Of a stretch of DNA of 64,000 nt, positions 1-8,066 are shown one piece after another; position 1 is the first letter of the stretch; every line of letters begins with the position of its first letter. Position numbers and translations under genes: made by a program. The notes beneath the pieces are model-generated. The model was not told the origin of the DNA. It worked only from the letters and a program-made list of their open reading frames with translations, and made no database searches. Origin of the DNA: Actinomycetes bacterium (GTDB lineage Bacteria; Actinomycetota; Actinomycetes; Mycobacteriales; Mycobacteriaceae); NCBI GenBank assembly GCA_023404955.1, contig JAEXZY010000038.1, positions 39,269 through 103,268 of the forward strand. The letters are read 5' to 3'.

Positions 1-1
1 G

Positions 2-724
2 CCTGAGAGCGCGAAGGGATACCGCGCGCTGGTCGTCGACGACGAACTCCCCCTGGCCGAAGTGGTGGCCAGCTATCTCGAACGCGAGCAGTTCGAAGCC
101 GTCGTCGCCGGCAACGGTGTCGACGCAATCGCCGTCGCACGCGACCTGGATCCCGATGTCGTCATCCTTGACCTCGGCCTACCCGGCATCGACGGACTCG
201 AGGTCTGCCGGCAATTGCGGACCTTCTCCGACGCCTACGTCGTCATGCTCACCGCCCGTGACACCGAACTGGATACCGTGCTCGGCCTCACCGTCGGCGC
301 CGACGACTACATCACTAAACCCTTCAGTCCCCGCGAGCTGGTCGCGCGCATCCGCGCCATGCTGCGGCGACCCCGCATCCTGCAAACAGCCGCCGCACCC
401 GCCGAACGAGAGACAGCCCCGCCGCGCCGCTTCGGCGCACTGAGCATCAACGTCGCCGCCCGCGAGGTACATATCGACGACGAACTAATCCTGTTGACCC
501 GCACCGAATTCGACATTCTCGAAGCCCTGTCCGCGCGGCCAGGAATCGTGCTGAGCCGCCGACAACTTCTCGAAATAATCCGCGACGAACCCTGGGTCGG
601 CAACGAACACCTCGTCGACGTCCACATCGGACACTTACGACGCAAACTCGGCGACGACGCCGCACGCCCCCGCTACATCGCCACGGTTCGAGGTGTCGGA
701 TACCGGATGGGAACCGGACAGTGA
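2..724 (+). CDS. OmpR/PhoB-family response regulator (CopR-like), 5' end outside window
   Basis: The frame is open from base 2, and the visible N-terminus (RALVVDDELPLAEVV) is already the first strand of a receiver domain, so only a few codons are missing. The conserved acidic pair DD, the phospho-acceptor Asp in VVILDLGLPG (codon at 170-172) and the Lys of the DDYITKPF motif are all present. The C-terminal half is a winged-helix DNA-binding domain ending in DVHIGHLRRKL and TVRGVGYRM. It overlaps the kinase gene by 4 bases (GTGA), so the two are one operon. The neighbouring DUF305 and BNR lipoproteins and a CopR-like repeat at 2729-2748 suggest a copper-responsive regulator. Family is certain; the signal is inferred. 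Confidence 0.93.
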   Translation, partial: PESAKGYRALVVDDELPLAEVVASYLEREQFEAVVAGNGVDAIAVARDLDPDVVILDLGLPGIDGLEVCRQLRTFSDAYVVMLTARDTELDTVLGLTVGADDYITKPFSPRELVARIRAMLRRPRILQTAAAPAERETAPPRRFGALSINVAAREVHIDDELILLTRTEFDILEALSARPGIVLSRRQLLEIIRDEPWVGNEHLVDVHIGHLRRKLGDDAARPRYIATVRGVGYRMGTGQ

Positions 725-1905
725 CTCCCCCACCTACGTCGACCCCTCGCCGGCGTCGACGGCCGGGCCGTCCCGGTATCGGCCTGCGACTCCTGGCGGC
801 CCAAGCCATCGTGCTGGCGGCCGGAGCGGCGACGACCGCGGTGGTCGCTGCCGTGGTCGGCCCACCGCTGTTCCGCGAACACCTCCACCGTGCCGGTGTC
901 CCGATGGACTCCCTGGAAGAAGTCCACGCCGAAGAGGCCTACGGCTACGCAACGGTGATCTCCATCGGAGGCGCTTTAGCGGTGTCAGCACTGGCCGCCC
1001 TCGCGGTCAGCTTCTACGTCAGTCGACGCCTCCAACGGTCCATCACCGAAGTCGCCGCCGCGGCCACCGATGTCGCTGAAGGGAACTACGACATCCGCGT
1101 GTCACCGCCGCGCCTCGGCGATGACTTCGACGCCCTCGCAACCGCATTCAACCAAATGGCCTCCCGGCTTCAAGCCGTCGATTCGACACGACAGCAACTG
1201 TTCGGAGACCTCGCGCACGAGATCCGCACACCCGTGGCAGTACTCGAGGCCTACATCGAGGCACTCGAAGACGGCGTGCGCTCCCTGACACCCCAGACAG
1301 CAGCCATGCTGCGCGACCAAACCCGTCGGCTGGTGCGATTCTCCGATGACGTCGCCGCGCTGGCGAAGGCCGAGGAAAGTGCGGTGTCTATGTCCTACGC
1401 CTCCCTCGACGTGGACCGCCTAACCCGCCAGTGCGTCGCAGCAGCACAAGAACGCTATAACGCCAAGGGGGTCGGACTGCACGTACACCTCCCGCAACCG
1501 CTACCGCCGCTTTGGGCCGACGAACAACGACTGTCTCAAGTGTTGGGGAACCTGCTGGAGAATGCGCTACGGCACACACCGCCCGGCGGGTCGGTACACC
1601 TTCACTGTCTTCGTGACGGCGACCAGGTAAAAATCGCTGTCGCTGACACCGGAGAAGGGATCACCGCCGAGCACGTCACCCGAGTGTTCGAACGGTTCTA
1701 CCGGGCAGACACCGCCCGCGACCGCGAGCATGGCGGCGCCGGTATCGGGCTCGCCATAGCCAAAGCGCTCATCGAAGCGCACGGCGGATCGATCTCGGTA
1801 GCCAGTGCTGGACCCGGCGCCGGCGCAACATTCACCATCGCCCTGCCCATCACCCCGATACGCAGCGAACACCACCCTGCGACGGCTGACTCAGCGCGTC
1901 GCTGA
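721..1905 (+). CDS. Sensor histidine kinase of the two-component pair
   Basis: 394 aa. The GTG start overlaps the regulator stop (GTGA). An N-terminal membrane helix (about residues 22-45), a short extracytoplasmic segment and a second helix (about 75-100) lead to a HAMP domain. The HisKA H-box is FGDLAHEIRTPVAVLEAY with His near residue 166. A HATPase domain follows with an N-box (NLLENALRHTPPGG), a DTGEGI G1 box and GAGIGLAIAK G2 box. All catalytic motifs are intact. The short sensor loop is typical of metal-sensing kinases, and the downstream genes point to copper, but the ligand cannot be read from sequence. Confidence 0.93.
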   Translation: MTPPPTSTPRRRRRPGRPGIGLRLLAAQAIVLAAGAATTAVVAAVVGPPLFREHLHRAGVPMDSLEEVHAEEAYGYATVISIGGALAVSALAALAVSFYVSRRLQRSITEVAAAATDVAEGNYDIRVSPPRLGDDFDALATAFNQMASRLQAVDSTRQQLFGDLAHEIRTPVAVLEAYIEALEDGVRSLTPQTAAMLRDQTRRLVRFSDDVAALAKAEESAVSMSYASLDVDRLTRQCVAAAQERYNAKGVGLHVHLPQPLPPLWADEQRLSQVLGNLLENALRHTPPGGSVHLHCLRDGDQVKIAVADTGEGITAEHVTRVFERFYRADTARDREHGGAGIGLAIAKALIEAHGGSISVASAGPGAGATFTIALPITPIRSEHHPATADSARR

Positions 1906-1922
1906 CTAGTGCCCTCTCCGCG

Positions 1923-2618
1923 CTACTTGTCCAACATTCCCTGCATCGTGTCGATCTCTGCTTGCTGCGAAGACACGATATTGCGCGCCATCTCGACTGC
2001 CGCCGGGAACTGGCCGTTGTCAACTTCCTGCTGCGCCATCATGATCGCGCCCTTGTGATGCTCGATCATCTGGGTCAAGAAGAGTCGGCTAGCCTCGGCG
2101 CCCTGCGCGTTCTGCAGTGCAGCCATATCGGCTTCCGACATCATGCCCATACCGCCGCCGCTCATACCCGGCATATCACCCATGTCTTCGCTGGGCATTT
2201 GATGGCCAGGCATGTCATGACCGGGCATTGCGGCGGTGCTGGGGGCCGTCGTCGACGAGGACACTCCCCAGTCCTGCAGCCAGCCCTGCATCTGTTCAAT
2301 CTCAGGACCCTGAGCGTTCTTGATCTCGTTGGCGAGTGACACTACTTCAGGATCAACTCCCTGCTTGCCGAGCAGCATGTCGCTCATCTCGATCGCCTGC
2401 TGATGATGAGGGATCATGCCCTGAGCGAACGTCACATCAGCATCGTTATGGGCAGCGTCACTGCTCGCAGCACTGGGCGAAGCCGACGCCGACGCTGCTG
2501 CCGAGGTGGTGCTCGACGACGATGACTGAGACTCGTTCGTTGCATTCGAACAGCCGCTGACAAACAGGGCCGACGCCGCAAGCGCCGCAAGCCCGAATCC
2601 AAAACGCTTGTGCTGCAT
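1923..2618 (-). CDS. DUF305 lipoprotein, probably copper-linked
   Basis: 231 aa from the ATG at 2618, chosen because a GAGGAAGGA ribosome site sits 7-8 bases upstream and the product then begins MQHKR followed by a hydrophobic stretch and the lipobox LFVSGC. A Ser/Ala-rich linker follows. The DUF305 domain has its paired His motifs MIPHHQQAIEM and MIEHHKGAIMM, and a Met/His/Gly-rich loop in the middle (GHDMPGHQMP) that looks able to bind metal. It is convergent with the kinase gene and divergent from the BNR lipoprotein. DUF305 genes are often found with copper-resistance genes in actinobacteria; a periplasmic copper-handling role is inferred. Confidence 0.88.
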   Translation of the reverse strand: MQHKRFGFGLAALAASALFVSGCSNATNESQSSSSSTTSAAASASASPSAASSDAAHNDADVTFAQGMIPHHQQAIEMSDMLLGKQGVDPEVVSLANEIKNAQGPEIEQMQGWLQDWGVSSSTTAPSTAAMPGHDMPGHQMPSEDMGDMPGMSGGGMGMMSEADMAALQNAQGAEASRLFLTQMIEHHKGAIMMAQQEVDNGQFPAAVEMARNIVSSQQAEIDTMQGMLDK

Positions 2619-2728
2619 CGCACATCCTTCCTCGAACATCTTCGTGACACCATGCGTCCACACGGCAAGCCCTTGCGCCGCCGCACCCCAGCCTCAGCAA
2701 TCCGAGTATGGGTCGGTTCGTGATCCGA

Positions 2729-2748
2729 TGAAGATTTGATGAAGACGA
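2729..2748 (+). promoter_or_regulatory. CopR-like direct repeat between DUF305 and BNR lipoprotein genes
   Basis: TGAAGATTT, two bases, then TGAAGACGA: two 9-base half-sites repeated every 11 bases, the phasing expected for an OmpR-family dimer. As I recall, the Corynebacterium glutamicum CopR box is TGAAGATTT-N2-TGAAGATTT; the left half matches it exactly and the right half in 6 of 9 positions. The site lies between divergent genes, about 110 bases from each start, so it may control both. Confidence 0.65.
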
Positions 2749-2854
2749 CTCCCCCGGTCTGTCACTCGCGGTCGCGCCACCCGAGGCGCAGCCACCTCAC
2801 GCACCGCCCACCTACTATTGAACTACGTAGATCTCGTGACCGGAAGGTGTCCGT

Positions 2855-3700
2855 GTGCTGATCCGCAACCTTTTCGCCATCGCCCTGACCGGGGCTCTGG
2901 CCGCGGCCTGTTCGTCGAACGCCCCTGAAAGCCCGCCACCCGCCGTCGTGCCGGGCATGGTGCACATCCACGGCCTCGGCATCAACCCATCTGACGACAA
3001 GCTCTACGTCGCAACTCATTACGGCCTCTACACCGTTGAGCAAGATCAGGCGCCACAACGAGTCGGTGAGCTCTCGCAGGACTTCATGGGCTTCACCGTC
3101 GCCGGCCCCGACGAATTCCTGGCTAGCGGCCACCCCGACCCCGCCGATCGCCAACAACCGCCCCACCTCGGCCTGATCAAAAGCAGCGACGCCGGCCAGT
3201 CCTGGGAACCTCTGTCATTGCACGGTAGCGCCGACTTCCACGCGCTCAAATACCGCCACGGACGGGTCTACGGTCACGACAGTCAATCCGGCACCGTGAT
3301 GGTTAGTTTTGATCAGCGGTCCTGGCAACAGCGCGCAGAAGTCCCCGCCGTCGACCTCGCAATATCACCGGATGCCCCGGATGAGATCCTCGCGACAGCA
3401 CGCCAAGGGCTGCTCCGAAGCACCGACGGGGCGAGGACGTTCAGCGCAGTCACCGGTGCGCCGGCACTGCTGTTCATCAGCTGGCCCGACCGCGGTCCCC
3501 TGCTCGGCGCCGACCTCGAAGGACGGCTGTACACCAGCGCCGACGACGGGCAGACCTGGCAGCCGGGCCACTCGCTCAACAACAAACCCCAGGCCCTGCT
3601 CGCCGCGGGCAACGGTCAGGTCTACATCGCCACTGATACCGCCATCTACACCTCAACCGACAACGGTGCCACGGTGAACGTCCTCACCGCTGTGGAATAG
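2855..3700 (+). CDS. BNR/sialidase-like propeller lipoprotein (F510_1955-type)
   Basis: 281 aa, GTG start with GGAAGG upstream. A short signal peptide ends in the lipobox LAAAC. The body has repeated beta-propeller strands with Asp-box-like motifs (SSDAGQSWEP, STDGARTF, SADDGQTWQP, STDNGAT), as in the secreted proteins named F510_1955-family glycosylhydrolases. No glycosidase catalytic residues can be assigned with confidence, so the enzyme name should be treated as a family label. The gene is divergent from the DUF305 gene across the CopR-like repeat and probably belongs to the same copper-associated set. Confidence 0.75.
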   Translation: MLIRNLFAIALTGALAAACSSNAPESPPPAVVPGMVHIHGLGINPSDDKLYVATHYGLYTVEQDQAPQRVGELSQDFMGFTVAGPDEFLASGHPDPADRQQPPHLGLIKSSDAGQSWEPLSLHGSADFHALKYRHGRVYGHDSQSGTVMVSFDQRSWQQRAEVPAVDLAISPDAPDEILATARQGLLRSTDGARTFSAVTGAPALLFISWPDRGPLLGADLEGRLYTSADDGQTWQPGHSLNNKPQALLAAGNGQVYIATDTAIYTSTDNGATVNVLTAVE

Positions 3701-3756
3701 ACGGCTGGCACCCGAAACCCCACGCAATACCGCACCAACGCATCTGAGGAGCCGCA

Positions 3757-4554
3757 ATGCCGGATGACCACCTTCTCATCACCGATGGCGCCACCATCGC
3801 CTACCAGCTCAGCGGCCCACCCAACACGGTGCCAGTCGGCTATGGGCACGGCGTGCTCATGAGCCGGCAGATCGTGCGCGGCCTGGGCATCTTCGACATC
3901 GACACTATCGCCGAGGGCCGCCGTCTAATCACCTACGACCAACGCGGACACGGCGCATCACGGGGCCGACCAGAACCCGAGGACTATCGCTTCGAGCAGG
4001 CAGCCAACGATCTCCTGCGCGTCCTGGACGCGGCCGGCCTCGATGAACCCATCGATTTCGCCGGATCCTCGCTCGGAGCCGCTGCAGCACTGCACGCCGC
4101 CCTCAACGCTCCTCGCCGATTCAGGCGGCTGGCACTGGTGATCCCTCCCGTCGCCTGGGAAACAGGGCCCGATCAACTGCGCCAGTGGTACTTCGACACC
4201 GCCGACCTCATCGACTCCATTGGAACAACCGCTTGGCGACAACAATGGGCCGAAGCTCCCCCACTGCCGATCTTCGCCAACTACCGGCACGGCAAATTCG
4301 AACCCGGCGTCGACGACGATGTGGTCTCCGCCGCGCTGCGCGGAGTCGGCTCCTCCGATCTACCCGACCCCAATCGGCTGACCTCCATCCGCCAGCCCAC
4401 CTTGGTGCTGGCCTGGGACACCGACCCCTTGCATCCCATCTCCACCGCCGAGCGCCTCGCTGAGCTGATCCCCGACTCGACGCTGCACGTCGCTCACACC
4501 ATCGACGAGATCCGCAAGTGGACGGAAATCACCAGCCGTTTCTTCAACGATTGA
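3757..4554 (+). CDS. Alpha/beta hydrolase
   Basis: 265 aa, ATG start with a GAGGAG site 6 bases upstream. Cytosolic, with no signal peptide. The nucleophile elbow is GSSLG (in DFAGSSLGAAAAL), preceded by the strand TYDQRGHGAS. A late Asp (AWDTDPLHP) and a C-terminal His (LHVAHTIDE) complete a plausible triad. It lies 56 bases after the BNR lipoprotein gene on the same strand and may be co-transcribed. The substrate is unknown. Confidence 0.82.
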   Translation: MPDDHLLITDGATIAYQLSGPPNTVPVGYGHGVLMSRQIVRGLGIFDIDTIAEGRRLITYDQRGHGASRGRPEPEDYRFEQAANDLLRVLDAAGLDEPIDFAGSSLGAAAALHAALNAPRRFRRLALVIPPVAWETGPDQLRQWYFDTADLIDSIGTTAWRQQWAEAPPLPIFANYRHGKFEPGVDDDVVSAALRGVGSSDLPDPNRLTSIRQPTLVLAWDTDPLHPISTAERLAELIPDSTLHVAHTIDEIRKWTEITSRFFND

Positions 4555-4574
4555 CGCAGCGCCGCGGCGGCGGC

Positions 4575-5666
4575 CTAGTACCGCCGCACGTTGTGAATCG
4601 GTGCCGACGAGATCGGCGCCACTTTCACCGGCGTTCCGTACGTCGACGCGTGCACCATCAACCCGTCGCCGATGTAAATCCCCGCGTGAGACACGTCAGC
4701 ATAGAAGGTCACGATGTCGCCGGGCTGAACGTCTGAAAGCGCCACCGGCTGCCCGCCCTGCGCAAGCGCCTGACTCGACCGAGGCAACGACTTGCCGTTC
4801 TGCAGAAACGCCCACTTAATCAGCCCAGAGCAGTCGAACGCATCCGGACCGGTGGCTCCCCACGAATAAGGCGACCCCACCCGTGTCAGCGCCGCCTGGA
4901 CCACCGCAACACCGTTCCCCGAGGAGGCCCCGCCCGCCGGGCCCGGCATAGCAACGATGCTCGGATCGCTCACCGGCGGAGTCGACGGCAAAGGAGGCGG
5001 CGCGGGGCCAGGGTCAGCCAGAATCGCTCGCTGATCAGGCGTCAAAGAGTCGTAGCGGGCCTGCACAGCAGCAATCTGTTCCGCCATCCGACGCTGTTTG
5101 GCCTCCAGGTCGGTCCGCACTGCCGCCGCCTCATCGGCCGCACTCCGTGCTTGGGCTGCCGACTTCGCAGACCGCTCTGCAGTTGCCGCGGCCCGCGCAC
5201 TGGCCGACCGGAACGCAGCCATCTGCACAGTCAGCTCCGACGCAACCGTCTTCTGGACTGCCAGCTGATCGATCAGATCCTGAGGGGACGTCGCCGTCAA
5301 CGCCGCCGCCAAGGTATCCGTGCGCCCACCCATGTAGGCAGCCGCGGCCAACCTGTCGACTGCAGCCTGATACCTCACCAGATCGGCCGCCGCTGCATCC
5401 GCGGCCATGCGATCCGAATCCGCCCCCTTCTCCGCAACCTGCTGCGCTGCGAGCTTCTCGTCAAGGTCGATTTGCGCCGTGTGAATCTGCTCGGTGGTCT
5501 GCTCCGCCAGACGCGACAATTCAGTCAGTTCGGCAAGCGCATCAGCCGCCGGATCAGCGCGCACATCGGTTGCCAAAAGCGCAGCAAAAACGCCGAAAGC
5601 CACCAAAATGCAGACGAACCGTCTACCCAACGCGCGCGGCAGGACCGCAAGCACAGATGAAGTCAC
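4575..5666 (-). CDS. RipC-like NlpC/P60 peptidoglycan endopeptidase
   Basis: 363 aa from a GTG at 5666 with GAAGG upstream; longer in-frame starts (to 5957) would add a non-hydrophobic, Arg/Trp-rich leader. The product has a signal segment (VCILVAFGVFAALLA), a long Ala-rich coiled coil (about residues 40-235) containing AAYMGGRTD, a Pro-rich linker and a C-terminal NlpC/P60 domain. That domain has catalytic Cys in FDCSGLIKWAF and His in SHAGIYIGDGLMVHAS. From memory the layout, the linker and the Arg-Arg-Tyr end match M. tuberculosis RipC (Rv2190c), a cell-wall hydrolase acting at division. Its place in an accessory region suggests an extra copy. Confidence 0.88.
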   Translation of the reverse strand: MTSSVLAVLPRALGRRFVCILVAFGVFAALLATDVRADPAADALAELTELSRLAEQTTEQIHTAQIDLDEKLAAQQVAEKGADSDRMAADAAAADLVRYQAAVDRLAAAAYMGGRTDTLAAALTATSPQDLIDQLAVQKTVASELTVQMAAFRSASARAAATAERSAKSAAQARSAADEAAAVRTDLEAKQRRMAEQIAAVQARYDSLTPDQRAILADPGPAPPPLPSTPPVSDPSIVAMPGPAGGASSGNGVAVVQAALTRVGSPYSWGATGPDAFDCSGLIKWAFLQNGKSLPRSSQALAQGGQPVALSDVQPGDIVTFYADVSHAGIYIGDGLMVHASTYGTPVKVAPISSAPIHNVRRY

Positions 5667-6371
5667 AACAGCGAAAACCTTCGGCAAAGTAAGCAAGTAC
5701 GTACTAGACACGTAGGTCACGGTTAGGTTACGAGGCCAGGCAGCCGCTGTCCAGCCGGGCCTTGCGAAACAACCGGTCCATCCACTGAGGCCGGAACGGG
5801 CCCTGAAATCCGGTGACCTGTGTCCTCGCCACTCGAAGCGAACCGCCCAGCATCCCCGAATAGCACGGCGTGGCACATCCGATACAGGGGCGATGACGAG
5901 GACACCCGGCAGGCACCATCCGCGCCACCCGGCCAACCACGCGACCGTTCTGGCCAACGGCAGGTGCTACGAGAGCTCAGAAGAATGCGATCGCACCCAT
6001 CAAACGCGGCAAGGCAACTCTCGCTTACCTCAGGCATTCTTGCCCGCCGCGTCGAGCAGTCACTTTCGAGCTTGCGCGTTGAGCGACACGCCGCGCGTCG
6101 ATCTCACCGGCCACGGCCACGGCCGATCGGGCAGCACCGCATCTGCTGGGCCGCACGCCGGAGTTTCTGCGCCGCCCGTGTGGTTAGACGCCAACACGGT
6201 GCTGTCGTCCCGCGACGCGGTACTCCTGCAGCGCGGCTAAGCGCCCGCGCGCGACACCACCGCCGCACACCCTTTCAGCCCCCCAGCTCGGCACTGCGAC
6301 ACCACGCGCCAGACCATCCAGCTCGCCGCACCCGGTCCCACACGCACCGGCTCCAGGGGCCCTAACGTATG
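5667..6371. other. Gene-poor stretch
   Basis: Several overlapping open frames exist on both strands (for example 5820-6365 plus and 5723-6037 minus). Their translations are Arg/Pro/His-rich with no recognisable motif and no ribosome site, as expected for GC-rich non-coding or decayed DNA. I cannot support a gene here. It separates the RipC-like gene from a broken HNH gene and is probably residual mobile-element sequence. Confidence 0.45.
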
Positions 6372-6835
6372 TCACCACAGCGTGGCCTGATGACCGAGCA
6401 GCGCCGCCTGCACAACAGCCGCGTCCCACCATGGCGCACCGCCTCACGCAGCGTCGCCGACCGTTCCCGTCGAATGCCGCGACCGTCGAGGCGTCGCACC
6501 GCATATCGGCCGCCGCCGCGACGCATCCGCGCCATCCGCTCCATGTTGTCACCCTGCGGGCCGACCGACGTGCTGATGGGGTTCTGTCGCCGCCGAGATC
6601 TTGACGCACACCGGTTGTCGCATTCGTGGAGCCCGAGCACCCCAGCGGCCACCACACCGGACACGATCGCCAACGCGTAGCGGTGCGGGCGAACGCACAG
6701 TCCTGAACGCTCGCGGGTCGGGTAGAGCTGACCGTAGCCATCGGCGCCGATCGCGCCGGTCCAGATGTTGCAGTCCGAAGCCGCTGGGCCGCAGACGACA
6801 TGGCTGTGAAGGCGCGTGATCTCGGCAGCGTGCAC
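6372..6835 (-). pseudogene. HNH-endonuclease-like gene with frameshifts
   Basis: Starting at GTG 6835 the frame reads DCNIWTGAIGADGYGQLY, PHRYALA and GLHECDN, the conserved core of actinobacterial HNH proteins. Near 6618 the frame runs into RCASRSRRRQ; reading one base over gives NPVCVKIS, the expected Cys-containing continuation. Near 6571 the original frame resumes with GPQGDNMERMARMRRGGGR. Near 6432 a third shift restores the family tail DAAVVQAALLGHQATLW and a stop at 6372. Three indels, two of them compensating, indicate a decaying gene. Taken as printed, the uninterrupted frame ends at 6362 with an unrelated tail. It could be sequencing error, but decay fits the neighbourhood. Confidence 0.65.
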
Positions 6836-6849
6836 ACGCTGATCAACAA

Positions 6850-7197
6850 CCAGCTGTCCCGCGCTTCAGATGGCCGTTGAACCTATTCGCCGGCACTGAC
6901 ATTCAGCGCGGCCACCGCGGCCCGCTCCACTGGTGCTGTAACCCTGCTCCCGGGTGTTCCCGTTACCGCTGCGCAGCCCCTGCCACGTCGAGCGCTCCCC
7001 ACCGCGTGGGGCAGACCTGGTGTAGTCGGACGCACAGGCCGGTTCGCAGCACCAGGGGCGCGACCGGCGCGTGCGTCAGCGGCCCGACCGGCGTAACGGC
7101 GCACCTCCATGACGGCCCACGCACCCGCCGACCCCCGGCACCCTGGCTGTGCGCATCGTCGTGCACCACCGGCCTCAATGCACCGTTGCGCAGTGCG
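6850..7197. other. Intergenic DNA without a supportable gene
   Basis: About 350 bases between the broken HNH gene and the coiled-coil HTH gene. Open frames on both strands give low-complexity Arg/Ala/Pro peptides with no family match I recognise. It may hold the remains of another gene of the same mobile element. Confidence 0.4.
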
Positions 7198-7668
7198 TCA
7201 CGCCGAGGCTGCGTCCGCCGGAGGCTGGCCAGCGTTGGCGGCAATCCCCTGGGCGGTCGAGTCGGACAATGCCTCCAGACCTTGTGCATGTGAACCATTC
7301 CCGGCGGTCCGCTTCTCGGATTTCGGAGCATGCCGTGCCATGGTGCGGACGATCCCGATTCCGACGTCGGTCCGTGCGGCGATGGTCGTCAGCGTCTCAC
7401 CACGGCCCTGCATACGTGCGACCGCCGCGCCGGCCTTGGCCCGATGGCCGGCCACCCGCTTGGCCGCTTCTGCGTCGACCTGCGCGCGCAGCTGGGCCAA
7501 GCGCTCCGTCTTCCACGTTTCGGCTTCGGCGACCTTGCCGACCGCGACGAGAAAGTCTGCGGCGTCATCGATGTTCGCCTTATCCCGCGCGGCGCGTTCC
7601 TCGTTGGCGCGTCGGGTCGCTTCGCGTGCCCGGCGCCTGGCTTCCACCTTGGACGTTGCTGCTGTCAT
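7198..7668 (-). CDS. Coiled-coil protein with C-terminal helix-turn-helix, mobile-element associated
   Basis: 156 aa from ATG 7668 (MTAATSKVEARRR); a longer in-frame start at 7719 has no ribosome site. Residues 5-90 are highly charged and Ala/Arg/Glu-rich, probably helical (EARRRAREATRRANEERAAR, WKTERLAQLRAQVDAEA). The segment RGETLTTIAARTDVGIGIVRTMAR looks like a Fis- or resolvase-type helix-turn-helix. Proteins of this design occur in actinobacterial plasmids and islands; no function is established. It is transcribed away from the integrase, towards the HNH remnant. Confidence 0.65.
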   Translation of the reverse strand: MTAATSKVEARRRAREATRRANEERAARDKANIDDAADFLVAVGKVAEAETWKTERLAQLRAQVDAEAAKRVAGHRAKAGAAVARMQGRGETLTTIAARTDVGIGIVRTMARHAPKSEKRTAGNGSHAQGLEALSDSTAQGIAANAGQPPADAASA

Positions 7669-8066
7669 GGTCGCCGACAGTAGAAGGTTCACCGGCGACC
7701 GGGCCACCACCGCAGCCACATTCGCCTCTCACCAATTTTTTCGCCTTCACCGCATCCGTCTACCGCCAGTCACTTCCACCGCGCCCGTAGCCCGCGTCCC
7801 TCACCACCGCGCACCGCCCACTCAGCTCCCAGCCGTACGACCCCCTTCCGTCGCCCCACCGCAGACCACACACCTCTTGCACTCCGGGCCTGAAGGTCGC
7901 GAATCAACCTGAAGTTGACGCGTATATCTGGCGCATGGGACCAGCGCCGGATGCGCTTCATTGAACCACTTTCGTGTTCCTCCTGGTAGACGGATTTCGC
8001 TCGCAGGTGTGGTAACTTGCGGTTGTCATTGACAACTCTAAGTTGACGATAGATGGAGGTTCTCTT
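7669..8066. promoter_or_regulatory. Divergent intergenic region upstream of the integrase
   Basis: About 400 bases between divergent genes. It holds two copies of a CAAC-N5-GTTG motif, at 7905-7917 and 8033-8045, each continuing as GTTGACG. A 15-base palindrome, GTTGTCA-T-TGACAAC, lies at 8022-8036. These dyads just in front of the integrase are candidate recombinase or repressor sites. No gene is supportable here. Confidence 0.5.
8028..8052 (+). repeat. Candidate left end of the recombinase element
   Basis: ATTGACAA, seven bases, then TTGACGATAG. The same order of motifs in inverted orientation occurs at 11034-11060 (minus strand: ATTGACAA, nine bases, TTGACGAGAG). The two copies point inward and bracket the three recombinase genes, as terminal inverted repeats would. 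The match is short and the spacers differ by two bases, so it needs comparison with other copies. Confidence 0.45.

Noticed and set aside
5820..6365. 181-codon plus-strand frame in the gene-poor stretch
   Set aside because: No motif, no ribosome site, and overlapping frames of similar length on both strands.
6184..6849. 221-codon minus-strand frame over the HNH remnant
   Set aside because: The HNH motifs are in another frame; this one gives low-complexity sequence.
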